Source of the DNA: an uncultured Caryophanales bacterium
Lineage (GTDB): Bacteria > Bacillota_I > Bacilli_A > RF39 > UBA660
Direction: 5' to 3'
DNA length: 64,000 nucleotides
Assembly: GCA_946628045.1 (NCBI GenBank)
Contig: CAMOVZ010000006.1
Span: forward strand, 5,707 to 69,706
Part shown: piece by piece, positions 51,498 through 60,477 of the stretch
How the letters are laid out: each line of letters begins with the position of its first letter
Numbering within the stretch: the first letter of the stretch is position 1
Position numbers and translations under genes: made by a program
The notes under the pieces: model-generated
The model's input: the letters and a program-made list of their open reading frames with translations, nothing else
Database searches by the model: none
What the model was told of the DNA's origin: nothing

Positions 51498-53258
51498 ATG
51501 AAAGACTTTAAAGAAAAACTAGCACTAGTTCCTACAAAACCAGGTAGTTACCAAATGAAAAATAAAGATGGTGTAATTATTTATGTAGGTAAAGCTAAAA
51601 ATCTTCAAAGAAGATTAAGAAGTTATTTCACACGAACAGTAACAGGTAAAACTAAAATGTTAGTAGAAGATATAGATGACTTTGAATATATTGTTACCTC
51701 AAGTGAACTAGAAAGTTTAATATTAGAAATAACTTTAATAAAAAAATATGATCCTAAATATAATATACTTCTTAGAGATGATAAAAGTTACCCATATATA
51801 GAATTAACTAATGATAAATATCCTACATTAAAAGTAGTAAGAAATGTAAAAAGAAAGAAAAATAAAAACCATTTATATGGACCATATCCTAATGTTTCCG
51901 CAGCACGAAGTACTGTTAATATGATTAATAGAATATATCCATTAAGAAAATGTGATCCAATAAAAAAAGACTTATGTCTTTACTATCATATAAATGAATG
52001 CTTAGGTTATTGTAAAAAAGAAATAGATCCTAATATAATAGAAGAAATGAAAAAAGAAATTATTACATTTCTAAAAGGTGATGCTACATTAATTACTAAA
52101 AAGATTAATGAAGAAATGGAAAAAGCAAGTAATAATTTAAATTATGAAAAAGCATTAGAATTAAAGAAAATGTTAGATGATATTAATGTAGTTTTAAATA
52201 AGCAAAAAATAGATCTTAATAATAACTATAACTTTGATATAGTAAACTACTATGTAGATAATAATTATCTAAGTATAGAAATATTTTTTATAAGAAATGG
52301 ATTACTATTTGGTAGACATAATGAAATAATAAATTCATTAGAAGATAGTGAAAATGAAGTATTAGAGTATTTAATTAAATTCTATGATAAATCTTTATTA
52401 CCTCATGAATTATTAGTACCAAACGCCTTAGATAAAGAATTATTAAGCAAGTACTTTAATATTAAAGTAAATACTCCTGAACGTGGTAAATTAAAAAGTC
52501 TTTTAGACTTATGCTTAGAAAATGCTAAGGAACAAATGTCTCTAAAAGAAGAAACATTAAAAAAAGATGATGATGAAAGAATAAAAGCGTTAAATGAGTT
52601 AAAAGATTTATTAGGATTAGAAAACCTACATAGAATGGAATCATTTGATAACTCTCATTTGTTTGGTACTTTCTATGTAGGAGGTATGGTTGTATTTGAT
52701 GACTTTTTACCTAATAAAGACTTATATAGAAAATATAAAATATCTACAGAAGTTAAAGATGATTTAAGTGCTATGAAAGAAGTAATTTATAGAAGATATT
52801 TTAAAACTATAATGGGTGAAGTCTATAAACCTGATTTAATTGTAATGGATGGAGGACGCCTACAAATAGAAGCTTGTAAAGAAATATTAAACTCACTTAA
52901 TTTATATATTCCAGTAATTGGACTAGTAAAGGACAAAAAACATAGAACTAGTTATATAATGAATGAAAACTATGATATACTAGATGTAGATAAAGATTCT
53001 AAATTATTCTTATTTTTAACTAGAATACAAGATGAAGTTCATCGTTTTGCAATTACATATCATAGAAATATAAAATCAAAGGGAGCCTTATCTAGTATAT
53101 TAGATGTAGTCCCAGGTATTGGAGAAATTAGAAAAAAAGAATTATTAAAAGAGTTTGGATCTTTAAAGAAAATGAAAAATGCTACAGTAGAAGAATTGTC
53201 TAAAATAGTAAGTAAAGATGTAGCAGAAAAATTATATGAATATTTGAAAGAGGTATAA
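51498..53258 (+). CDS. uvrC: Excinuclease ABC subunit C
   Basis: A 586-residue nucleotide-excision-repair nuclease. The GIY-YIG domain is PGSYQMKNKDGVIIYVGKAKNLQRRLRSYF; a cysteine-rich linker (KCDPIKKDLCLYYHINECLGYC) and the UVR motif (NYEKALELKKMLDDI) follow. The C-terminal RNase H-like nuclease has ESFDNSHLFGT and VMDGGRLQIEA, then helix-hairpin-helix ends (VPGIGEIRKKELLKEFGSLKKMKNA). RBS GGAGGTGA. No SOS box is visible just upstream. Confidence 0.97.
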   Translation: MKDFKEKLALVPTKPGSYQMKNKDGVIIYVGKAKNLQRRLRSYFTRTVTGKTKMLVEDIDDFEYIVTSSELESLILEITLIKKYDPKYNILLRDDKSYPYIELTNDKYPTLKVVRNVKRKKNKNHLYGPYPNVSAARSTVNMINRIYPLRKCDPIKKDLCLYYHINECLGYCKKEIDPNIIEEMKKEIITFLKGDATLITKKINEEMEKASNNLNYEKALELKKMLDDINVVLNKQKIDLNNNYNFDIVNYYVDNNYLSIEIFFIRNGLLFGRHNEIINSLEDSENEVLEYLIKFYDKSLLPHELLVPNALDKELLSKYFNIKVNTPERGKLKSLLDLCLENAKEQMSLKEETLKKDDDERIKALNELKDLLGLENLHRMESFDNSHLFGTFYVGGMVVFDDFLPNKDLYRKYKISTEVKDDLSAMKEVIYRRYFKTIMGEVYKPDLIVMDGGRLQIEACKEILNSLNLYIPVIGLVKDKKHRTSYIMNENYDILDVDKDSKLFLFLTRIQDEVHRFAITYHRNIKSKGALSSILDVVPGIGEIRKKELLKEFGSLKKMKNATVEELSKIVSKDVAEKLYEYLKEV

Positions 53259-53259
53259 T

Positions 53260-53688
53260 ATGAATAATAAAGGATTTTCACTAGTAGAATTATTAGCGGT
53301 AATAGTAATTATAAGTACAATGGCTGTATTAGGAGTAGTAGGATATACTAGATATATTGATTATACTAAACAAAAAGCATACGATACTATGGCTAAGTCT
53401 GCAAAAAATGCTGCAGCTGAATATACTATGGATTTTATAGGAGTAGACAGTGTTACATTGCAAGAATTAACAGAATTAGAATACTTAGAATTTCCAACAG
53501 ATCCATCTAGAAAAGGAACTGCTTGTAAGGGTAAAGTAGATATTACTTATAACGAGAGTGATGAAGGATTAGATACAGAAGACTATGATGTATATATTTG
53601 TTGTGCAAATTATACATATAAATATGAATATAAATATGAATTAGAAAATATAAAGAAAACAAAATTAGCCACATGCCCAGTAGAATAA
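53260..53688 (+). CDS. Type IV pilin-like protein (pseudopilin)
   Basis: A 142-residue protein with a classic prepilin start: MNNKG followed by FSLVELLAVIVIIS, with Glu at +5 after the cleavage glycine. The rest is a helix (YIDYTKQKAYDTMAKSAKNAAAEY) and a small beta domain with four cysteines (ACKGK, ICCANY, TCPVE). ComGC-type competence pilins and type IV minor pilins share this form. It begins one base after uvrC and ends nine before mutL, so it is expressed with repair genes. The peptidase and assembly ATPase are not in this window. Confidence 0.85.
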   Translation: MNNKGFSLVELLAVIVIISTMAVLGVVGYTRYIDYTKQKAYDTMAKSAKNAAAEYTMDFIGVDSVTLQELTELEYLEFPTDPSRKGTACKGKVDITYNESDEGLDTEDYDVYICCANYTYKYEYKYELENIKKTKLATCPVE

Positions 53689-53697
53689 GGTGATACA

Positions 53698-55467
53698 ATG
53701 AGTAAAATACAAGTAATGGATGATGTTTTAGCTAATAAAATAGCTGCCGGAGAAGTAGTAGAAAAAACTATGAATGTAGTTAAAGAATTAGTTGAAAACT
53801 CAATAGATGCTAACTCCACTGAAATAACTATTAAACTAGTAGATTCAGGTGTAAAAGAAATAGAAATAAGTGATAATGGAATAGGAATGGATAGGGAAGA
53901 TGCTAAATTAGCCTTCCAGCGACATGCTACATCTAAATTAAAAAGTTTAGATGACTTATTCTATATAGAATCATTAGGGTTTCGTGGTGAAGCACTTCCA
54001 TCTATTGCTAGTGTATCTAATGTTAAACTTAAAACTAGTAATGGAAAAGAAGGTACTCTTGTAACTATAAATGGAGGAAAAGATTTAAAAGTAGAAAATA
54101 GTGATCTTCAAATTGGTACTACAATAACTGTATCTGATTTATTTTATAATACTCCAGTAAGATTAAAATATTTAAAAAATTTATATACAGAACTTGCTTA
54201 TATTGTAGAATATATTAATAAAATGGCACTTAGTTATCCAAATATAAAATTCACATTAATTAATAATGATAAAGTTTTATTATCTACTGATGGAAACGGA
54301 GATTTATTAAAAGTAATATATGAAATATATGGAGTAGATATTACTAAAAAAATGATTCCTATAAATGGAGAAAATGATGATTACTATATACATGGATATA
54401 TCTCATATCCTGAAGTTACTAAAGCTAATAGAAATTCTATTACTACATTAGTAAATGGAAGAGTAATAAAGAATAATGAATTAAATAAAACAATAGTAGA
54501 TTGTTATCACACATATATTCATAAAGATAGATATCCAGTAATTATATTAAATATAGATGTAGATCCTATACTAATAGATATTAATATACACCCAACTAAA
54601 ATGGATATTAAATTTTCTAAGATGGATACTTTAAAAAGCTTAGTAGAAAAATTAATAACTGAAAAGTTAGAAAATATAAATTTAATCCCAGAAGTAAGTG
54701 TTAGAGATAACTACTCAGTAAGTGAAGTATCACGTCAAATACACAAACAAGAAAAAGAAGAAGAAATAGTAGAAAATAAACCTACTTATGAAGAAATTAA
54801 ATTAGATTTTGAAGTTCAAGAAGAAGAACAAAAATATAATGAAGAAATAAAAGAAAGCTTACCATTTGAAGTAGAAACGCCTCCTAGAGTAAAGAAAATG
54901 TATCCAATAGGAGTAGTATTAAAAACTTATATAGTAGCAGAAAATGAAGATGGAATGTTTCTAATAGACCAACATGCAGCAGCAGAGCGAATTAACTTTG
55001 AAAAAATAATGAAACAAATGAAAGAAAAACCTATAATTATAGATTTATTAGTACCTATAAGAATAGAACTTAGAAAAGATGAATTTATTCTAGCTAAAGA
55101 AAGATTTAGTCTTTTAGAAGAATATGGATTTTCTATTGATGAGTTTGGAGAAAATACTATTATAGTAAGAAGTCATCCTAATTGGATACCTGAAGAAAAA
55201 TCTGAAGAAATAATTAGAAAACTAGTAGATATAGTTATCGATAAAGGTAAATTTGATTTTGATCAGTTTATATGGAAAATAGCTGCTACTACTGCATGTA
55301 GAATGTCAGTAATGGCAGGAGACTATATTTCTAAAGAAGAAATGGAATGGATTCTAGAAAATATAAGATATTGTGATAATCCATTTACTTGTCCTCATGG
55401 AAGACCATCTATAATCACATATACTAAGTATGAACTTGAAAAACTATTTAAACGTCAATTAGATTAA
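53698..55467 (+). CDS. mutL: DNA mismatch repair protein MutL
   Basis: A 589-residue MutL. The GHKL ATPase domain shows IAAGEVVEKTMNVVKELVENSIDA, DNGIGM and LGFRGEALPSIASVS. The C-terminal endonuclease is intact: DQHAAAERINFE near residue 424, ACRMSVMAGD and CPHGRPSII, so this is the nicking type of methyl-independent systems. mutS, normally adjacent, is not in the window. RBS AAGGTGAT. Confidence 0.97.
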   Translation: MSKIQVMDDVLANKIAAGEVVEKTMNVVKELVENSIDANSTEITIKLVDSGVKEIEISDNGIGMDREDAKLAFQRHATSKLKSLDDLFYIESLGFRGEALPSIASVSNVKLKTSNGKEGTLVTINGGKDLKVENSDLQIGTTITVSDLFYNTPVRLKYLKNLYTELAYIVEYINKMALSYPNIKFTLINNDKVLLSTDGNGDLLKVIYEIYGVDITKKMIPINGENDDYYIHGYISYPEVTKANRNSITTLVNGRVIKNNELNKTIVDCYHTYIHKDRYPVIILNIDVDPILIDINIHPTKMDIKFSKMDTLKSLVEKLITEKLENINLIPEVSVRDNYSVSEVSRQIHKQEKEEEIVENKPTYEEIKLDFEVQEEEQKYNEEIKESLPFEVETPPRVKKMYPIGVVLKTYIVAENEDGMFLIDQHAAAERINFEKIMKQMKEKPIIIDLLVPIRIELRKDEFILAKERFSLLEEYGFSIDEFGENTIIVRSHPNWIPEEKSEEIIRKLVDIVIDKGKFDFDQFIWKIAATTACRMSVMAGDYISKEEMEWILENIRYCDNPFTCPHGRPSIITYTKYELEKLFKRQLD

Positions 55468-55478
55468 TTGACGTTTTT
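55451..55478 (+). terminator. Terminator of uvrC-pilin-mutL
   Basis: AACGTCAATTA / TAATTGACGTT, an 11-bp perfect stem around the mutL stop, then T run. Confidence 0.92.
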
Positions 55479-55511
55479 ATTTGTAAAGCAATAATTATAT
55501 TGTGTATTTAA

Positions 55512-55540
55512 TTGAATATAAAACTTATATATTCTATAAT
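55512..55540 (+). promoter_or_regulatory. Promoter of surface-protein gene
   Basis: TTGAAT (55512-55517), 17-base spacer, TATAAT (55535-55540). Confidence 0.75.
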
Positions 55541-55563
55541 ATAAATAGAATAGGAGACTTTAT

Positions 55564-56871
55564 ATGAGAAGAAATAGAAAAAGAAATAAAATATTTTTAT
55601 TATTAATACTTTTATTAGGAATAACTATAGGTTTTGCAGCATTAGCCACTACTTTAAAAATTAATGGTAATGCTACAATAACAAAGAATATATGGAGTGT
55701 ATACTGGGAACCAAATAGTGTAGCAGTAACACAAGGTAGTAAAGGAAATACTATTCCACAAGTAGTAAATGGTACTGATGGTAGTACTAATACTAAGGTA
55801 ACTTGGAGTGTTAATTTCGAATTACCAGGAGACTTTTATGAATTTACAGTTGATGCAGCAAATGCAGGAACATTAGATGCAATGATTAATTTAATTACTG
55901 AAACAACACCACAAGGTTTACCAAACTATATAAGCTATAGTGTTAAATACGATGATGGAACTACTCCAAGACAATACCACATATTACCAAAAGGTACTAA
56001 ATCTGGAAACACAATAACTCCAACAACAGAAAAATATAAAATAAGAATAGAATTTTTAGATACAATAACACCAACACAAATGAATGCTATCCCAGAAGAT
56101 GGATTAAGTTATGATTTTGAATACGAAGTTAAATATGGACAAGCAGATGAACATGCTATACCAGCACATCCTACATGGAATTTACCAGAAGGAAAAAATT
56201 CAAATACATTGGCAGTTGGAGATGAAATATGTCTAGCAGCTGACTCTACACAATGCTTTAACTTTATAAGATATGATGAAAATAATGATGTAGTAATGCT
56301 TGCAAAATGGAATTTAAAAGTAGGAAATATTTATAGTAGTAGTGGTCAAAAAACAGGTGAATATACAAGTAGTGACCCAGGATATGGATTACAAAGTAGT
56401 GAAGCAAGAGGATATGTACAAAATGAAACAAAATATGGAACCGTACCATTTTCTACAAATACTTATTGGGTTGATGGAAACGGTTTAAAACCAGTATATG
56501 GTAGTAGTTATCCAGCAGATATATATGATGAAGTAAATTATAAGGGAAATCCAGATGCACAAAATTATTCAGTTGCATATTATGTAGATAAATATAAAAC
56601 ATTATTAACAAACAAGGGAGCAACAATAAAAAAAGCAAGATTATTAACATACTCTGAAGCAACAGATTCAAGTATAGGGTGCAGTGGAAGTAGTTATAAT
56701 TGTCCAACAAGTGGATTTATTATGAATACATCATTCTGGCTTGGATCAAGTTACAATAGTTACTGCTTATGGACTGTTTACCTTAATAATTACTTTTCTA
56801 ACTATCGTTGGGATATTGACAACGATATCGGAGTACGTCCAGTTGTAGTAGTCGAAAAGAGTAATTTATAA
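55564..56871 (+). CDS. Membrane-anchored surface protein with lectin-like C-terminus
   Basis: A 435-residue exported protein with the same N-terminal part as the one at 32650: Arg/Lys-rich start, helix, GFAALATTLKINGNATI, a TasA-like domain with EFTVDAANAGTLDAMI and YKIRIEFLD. The C-terminal 230 residues differ: VGDEICLAADSTQCFNFIRYDENNDVVMLAKW, then LLTYSEATDS, FWLGSSYNSYCLWTVYL and DIGVRPVVVV, the layout of lectin-like folds also found in FGE/DUF6273-type proteins. Near 56740-56830 the codons shift to C-ending ones (TAC, AAC, GAC, ATC), unlike the rest of the gene. Own promoter and terminator; probable adhesin. Confidence 0.75.
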   Translation: MRRNRKRNKIFLLLILLLGITIGFAALATTLKINGNATITKNIWSVYWEPNSVAVTQGSKGNTIPQVVNGTDGSTNTKVTWSVNFELPGDFYEFTVDAANAGTLDAMINLITETTPQGLPNYISYSVKYDDGTTPRQYHILPKGTKSGNTITPTTEKYKIRIEFLDTITPTQMNAIPEDGLSYDFEYEVKYGQADEHAIPAHPTWNLPEGKNSNTLAVGDEICLAADSTQCFNFIRYDENNDVVMLAKWNLKVGNIYSSSGQKTGEYTSSDPGYGLQSSEARGYVQNETKYGTVPFSTNTYWVDGNGLKPVYGSSYPADIYDEVNYKGNPDAQNYSVAYYVDKYKTLLTNKGATIKKARLLTYSEATDSSIGCSGSSYNCPTSGFIMNTSFWLGSSYNSYCLWTVYLNNYFSNYRWDIDNDIGVRPVVVVEKSNL

Positions 56872-56897
56872 AAGAATAGTTTACTATTCTTTTTTTA
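56871..56897 (+). terminator. Terminator after surface-protein gene
   Basis: AAAGAATAGT / ACTATTCTTT hairpin and T run. Confidence 0.85.
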
Positions 56898-56950
56898 TTT
56901 AATATTTACGATATTTAATATTTATATTATAATATGTCCGAGGGGATACT

Positions 56951-57829
56951 ATGGAAAGTATTATAGTAATAGTAGGACCAACAGGTGTTGGTAAAACAAA
57001 ATTAAGTATAGAACTAGCTAAAAGATTAGATGCAGAAATAATTAATGGAGATAGTGTAGCTATTTATAAAGATTTAAATATAGGTAGTGCTAAACCTACA
57101 TTAGAAGAACGTGAAGGAATTACTCATCACTTGATAGATATTAAAGAAGTAGAAGATGATTACTCAGTATATGACTACCAAATAGATTGTCGTAAAGCTA
57201 TAGATGATATTACTAAAAGAGGTAAAAGAGTAATTATAGTAGGTGGTACTGGTTTATATATAAAGGCTGCTTTATATGATTATAATTTTACTAAAGGAAC
57301 TACTAATAAAGAGTATAAAGAATTAACTAATGAAGAAATATTAGATAAGATAAGTACTTATGACTTATATTTATCTAGTAATTTAGAAGTAAATAATAGA
57401 CAAAGATTAGTAAGAATACTTAATAAATTAGAAAATAAAGAAGTATTTACTAATAATAAAGATAAATTATTATATCCAATCAAAGTAATAGGATTAACTA
57501 CTTCTAGAGATTATTTATATGAAAGAATAAATAAAAGAGTCGATGTAATGATTAATAATGGATTACTAGATGAGATTAATAACTTAAAAGATAGATATAA
57601 ATCTTCTAGAATATTAAATAGTGGAATAGGGTATAAAGAGTTTTATGATTACTTATTTAATTCTAAAGATTTAGATAGTGTTATTGAAAGTATAAAACAA
57701 GACTCTCGTAGATTTGCTAAAAGACAATTTACTTTCTTTAATCATCAATTTGATACGAAATGGATTGAAGTAGACTTTAATAATTTCAATAATACAATAG
57801 AAGAAGTATTAGAATATATAAAAAAATAA
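56951..57829 (+). CDS. miaA: tRNA dimethylallyltransferase MiaA
   Basis: A 292-residue enzyme that adds a dimethylallyl group to A37 of UNN-decoding tRNAs. P-loop VGPTGVGKTKLS, NGDSVAIYKDLNIGSAKP, HHLIDIKEVEDDYSVYDY, GGTGLYIKA and the C-terminal SRRFAKRQFTFF are all family hallmarks. TATAAT at 56928 may be its -10. RBS GAGGGGAT. It stands alone; in Bacillus it follows mutSL, and here mutL is one gene upstream. Confidence 0.96.
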   Translation: MESIIVIVGPTGVGKTKLSIELAKRLDAEIINGDSVAIYKDLNIGSAKPTLEEREGITHHLIDIKEVEDDYSVYDYQIDCRKAIDDITKRGKRVIIVGGTGLYIKAALYDYNFTKGTTNKEYKELTNEEILDKISTYDLYLSSNLEVNNRQRLVRILNKLENKEVFTNNKDKLLYPIKVIGLTTSRDYLYERINKRVDVMINNGLLDEINNLKDRYKSSRILNSGIGYKEFYDYLFNSKDLDSVIESIKQDSRRFAKRQFTFFNHQFDTKWIEVDFNNFNNTIEEVLEYIKK

Positions 57830-57855
57830 GAAGTAATTTTACTTCTTATTTTCTT
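57825..57855. terminator. Bidirectional terminator
   Basis: AATAAGAAGTAA / TTACTTCTTATT stem between convergent miaA and the transglutaminase-like gene. Confidence 0.85.
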
Positions 57856-58774
57856 TTAGTTCTAAGAAAACCTTTTGATTAAAATTATGCTGTGTTTTTT
57901 CAATAGATAATAATTTATTAGTATCTATCAACATATAATCATGTAATAAATTAGTAGACCCATCACTCATAACAGGATCATCCCAAGTTAAATCTATATG
58001 ATACCATTTATCTTTTATTTTAACAGCATTCCATATATGCATATATGATGATACTCTAAAACTCTTTAAATTCATCTTTTCTAAGAATAATTGCATTAAA
58101 TCAGTATATCCACCACATATTGCATAACCCTCAAATAAAGGACCATATGCTATATCAGATCGATAATTAATAATATTATTATCACTTCTTAAAGAATCAT
58201 ATTTAGTATTGTTAACGATATAATCATGAAATAATTTAATATTATCTTCTATAGAAATATTATCATTATAAAGCTCATTATATATTTCATCTACTTTTTT
58301 ATTAATTTTTTTAATATCTTCACTAGTATAAGCTCGTTCTATATTAATAGTAACTTTACCTAAATTATCAAATTCTGTTTCTATATGAGAAAAAGCATTA
58401 TATGGATGAACATAATTATTAATATTAGAAAGTAATGTTTGATCATTAGCAATACTTTCAACATCATTTAAACAATTATTATATTCATTTACAGGACAAT
58501 AAAATGTATATGAATCCTTTCCAGAGTTAATAACTGTATAATATACATTTAATAAATCTTGTTTATTACTAGGAGCTTCATCTTTTATATTTTGTACAAA
58601 TTTAAAATCATAATTTCTATAATACTTATTTACATCAGTAATATTTATTTTAGTATTATTAGAAGAAAAATGAGTATTAAATAGAGTAGTAATACTATCT
58701 CTTCTTAATAAAAATACACCAATAAGTATTAATAATAATCCAAATGTAAATGCTATTTTTGCTATCTTCTTCAT
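57839..58774 (-). CDS. Membrane-anchored transglutaminase-like protein
   Basis: A 311-residue protein with one N-terminal helix (IAFTFGLLLILIGVFLL) and an outer transglutaminase-like (cysteine protease-fold) domain. The triad is visible: Cys220 in GYAICGGYTDLMQLFL, His246 in SYMHIWNAVKI and Asp261 in WYHIDLTWDDP. Such bacterial proteins act as cell-surface proteases or peptidoglycan/protein-modifying enzymes. RBS GAGGAT. Single gene. Enzyme specificity is unknown. Confidence 0.85.
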   Translation of the reverse strand: MKKIAKIAFTFGLLLILIGVFLLRRDSITTLFNTHFSSNNTKINITDVNKYYRNYDFKFVQNIKDEAPSNKQDLLNVYYTVINSGKDSYTFYCPVNEYNNCLNDVESIANDQTLLSNINNYVHPYNAFSHIETEFDNLGKVTINIERAYTSEDIKKINKKVDEIYNELYNDNISIEDNIKLFHDYIVNNTKYDSLRSDNNIINYRSDIAYGPLFEGYAICGGYTDLMQLFLEKMNLKSFRVSSYMHIWNAVKIKDKWYHIDLTWDDPVMSDGSTNLLHDYMLIDTNKLLSIEKTQHNFNQKVFLELKENKK

Positions 58775-58823
58775 ATATCTTATCCTCTAGTATCATTGTA
58801 TTATAAATAATTATTAAAGTAAA

Positions 58824-58853
58824 TAAAAAAACCAATTATTTAATAATTGATTT
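58824..58853 (-). terminator. Terminator of rpsT
   Basis: On the minus strand AATCAATTATT / AATAATTGGTT followed by T run. Confidence 0.75.
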
Positions 58854-58854
58854 T

Positions 58855-59118
58855 TTATTCCATTTCATTCTTCATTTTAGTTAATCTTGATTTTAATCTA
58901 GCTGCTTTATTTTTATGAATTTTACCACAAGACATAGCTTTATCTATTCTTTGAATAGCTATATTTAATTTGTTACTAGCTTCTTCCTTGTTTCCAGCTT
59001 TTACTTCTTTCTCGAATTTTTTAATTGCAGTTTTCATACTAGCAGTAATTAAAATATTAACATCTGCTTTTTTAGCATTAGAACGCATTCTCTTTTTAGC
59101 ACTTTTAATATTTGGCAT
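58855..59118 (-). CDS. rpsT: 30S ribosomal protein S20
   Basis: An 87-residue basic helical protein: MPNIKSAKKRMRSNAKKAD at the start and IHKNKAARLKSRLTK near the end are diagnostic of S20, which binds 16S rRNA early in assembly. RBS GAGGTGAG. It is divergent from spoIIP, and the rpsT-spoIIP neighbourhood is the same as in Bacillus (rpsT-gpr-spoIIP), with gpr missing. Confidence 0.97.
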   Translation of the reverse strand: MPNIKSAKKRMRSNAKKADVNILITASMKTAIKKFEKEVKAGNKEEASNKLNIAIQRIDKAMSCGKIHKNKAARLKSRLTKMKNEME

Positions 59119-59147
59119 AATCTCACCTCACTTTTGTAAACAAGTTA

Positions 59148-59176
59148 ATTCTATCAAAAAAATAAGAAAAATGCAA
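59148..59176 (-). promoter_or_regulatory. rpsT promoter
   Basis: Minus strand TTGCAT (59171-59176), 17-base spacer ending TGA, TAGAAT (59148-59153). Confidence 0.7.
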
Positions 59177-59249
59177 ACATTTTATTATAAAAATACTTAT
59201 TTCTACAAAATATTTAATAATATTATTCTATATTTATCATGGTGATTAT

Positions 59250-60134
59250 ATGAATAAAAAGAAAAAATTAAAAAGAATCTTCACCTTTTCAATGATTACT
59301 CTAGGCATATTTATAAGTTTCAAACAACTATCTTCATCTAATTTAACAATAAAAGATAAAGAAATTACTGACTTAATTATAAATAATACATATACCTATA
59401 ATGATGAAAATATTATTAAAAAAGTAATAAATAGTGTAGTAGAAAGAAATAATCCTATTAAATTGATGAATGATGATTACAAAAAGTATATAAATACCAA
59501 AGAAGTAATAAAAGAAGAAGAGTCTCTTCCATTAATATATTTATATAATTCCCATCAAACAGAAGAATATAAAGCAAGCACATATGCTGAATTTAGTGTT
59601 AATCCTACTGTAGTAATGAATGATTATATATTAGAAGATGTATTTAATAAAAATGGATATAAAACTATAGTTGAAGAAAAATCAATAAAAGAAATATTAA
59701 ATAATAATAATTGGAATTATACATATAGTTATAAAGCAAGTAGACAATTACTAGAAGAAAGTATTATAAAATATCCATCATTAAAATATTTTATAGATAT
59801 ACATAGAGATAGTCTTCCAAAAGATAAGACAACCATTACTATAGATAATAAAGATTATGCTAAAGTAATATTTTTAATAGGATTAGAAAATCCTAACTAT
59901 AAAGAAAATTTAGAGTTTACTGAAAAAATAAATAATAAAATGAATGAATTATATCCTAATTTAAGTAAAGGTATATATAAAAAAGGAGGTCCTGGAGTAA
60001 ACGGGGTATATAATCAAGACTTTTCTCCTTATACAATATTAATAGAAATAGGTGGATATGAAAATACTACAAATGAAGTATTAAATACTGTAATAGCTTT
60101 TTCTAAATGCTTTATGGAGACTATCAATGAATAA
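59250..60134 (+). CDS. spoIIP: Stage II sporulation protein P
   Basis: A 294-residue SpoIIP, an anchored amidase/endopeptidase that degrades septal peptidoglycan during engulfment in spore formers. One N-terminal helix, then the amidase domain: LIYLYNSHQTEEY near residue 98, VNPTVVMNDYILEDVF, YTYSYKASRQLLEES, FIDIHRDSLP near 182 and ILIEIGGYENT. The histidines and glutamates expected for zinc are kept. Position next to rpsT matches Bacillus. The N-terminal linker is shorter than in B. subtilis (about 400 residues). The next gene overlaps by eight bases. Confidence 0.92.
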   Translation: MNKKKKLKRIFTFSMITLGIFISFKQLSSSNLTIKDKEITDLIINNTYTYNDENIIKKVINSVVERNNPIKLMNDDYKKYINTKEVIKEEESLPLIYLYNSHQTEEYKASTYAEFSVNPTVVMNDYILEDVFNKNGYKTIVEEKSIKEILNNNNWNYTYSYKASRQLLEESIIKYPSLKYFIDIHRDSLPKDKTTITIDNKDYAKVIFLIGLENPNYKENLEFTEKINNKMNELYPNLSKGIYKKGGPGVNGVYNQDFSPYTILIEIGGYENTTNEVLNTVIAFSKCFMETINE

Positions 60135-60417
60135 GATAATTAAATTAGTACTAATAGTAATAATAATATTGTTTTTATCGTTATATTTTAGTAACTATAA
60201 TAATGAGTATTATGAAACAAAAACATATTTAACAGAAGAAGCAATTAAAAATTATGAAAGAGATTTAAAAAATAATAAAAAAATATTATCTAAAAATTAT
60301 TTACCAAAAGAAAAAAATTATAATAATAAAGCATCAAAATTAGGATTGAAATCATCAAATATAATAGAAAAAATAATAAATACAACTCTTAAATATATGG
60401 CAAAATATCTTGAATAA
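60127..60417 (+). CDS. Small membrane-anchored protein after spoIIP
   Basis: A 96-residue protein with an N-terminal helix (IIKLVLIVIIILFLSLYF) and a charged outer part ending KLGLKSSNIIEKIINTTLKYMAKYL, a predicted amphipathic helix. It overlaps spoIIP by eight bases, the place taken by yqxA (DUF3679) in Bacillus. Sequence similarity to YqxA is not clear by eye, so only a positional counterpart is claimed. Confidence 0.65.
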   Translation: MNKIIKLVLIVIIILFLSLYFSNYNNEYYETKTYLTEEAIKNYERDLKNNKKILSKNYLPKEKNYNNKASKLGLKSSNIIEKIINTTLKYMAKYLE

Positions 60418-60418
60418 C

Positions 60419-60447
60419 TTGAAAAAAATAAGAAAATGTGGTATAAT
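60419..60447 (+). promoter_or_regulatory. Strong promoter with extended -10
   Basis: TTGAAA (60419-60424), 17-base spacer ending TGG, TATAAT (60442-60447): both -35 and extended -10 are present. Confidence 0.85.
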
Positions 60448-60477
60448 GTAGGCAGTTTTATTAGAGGGGGGATCCTA

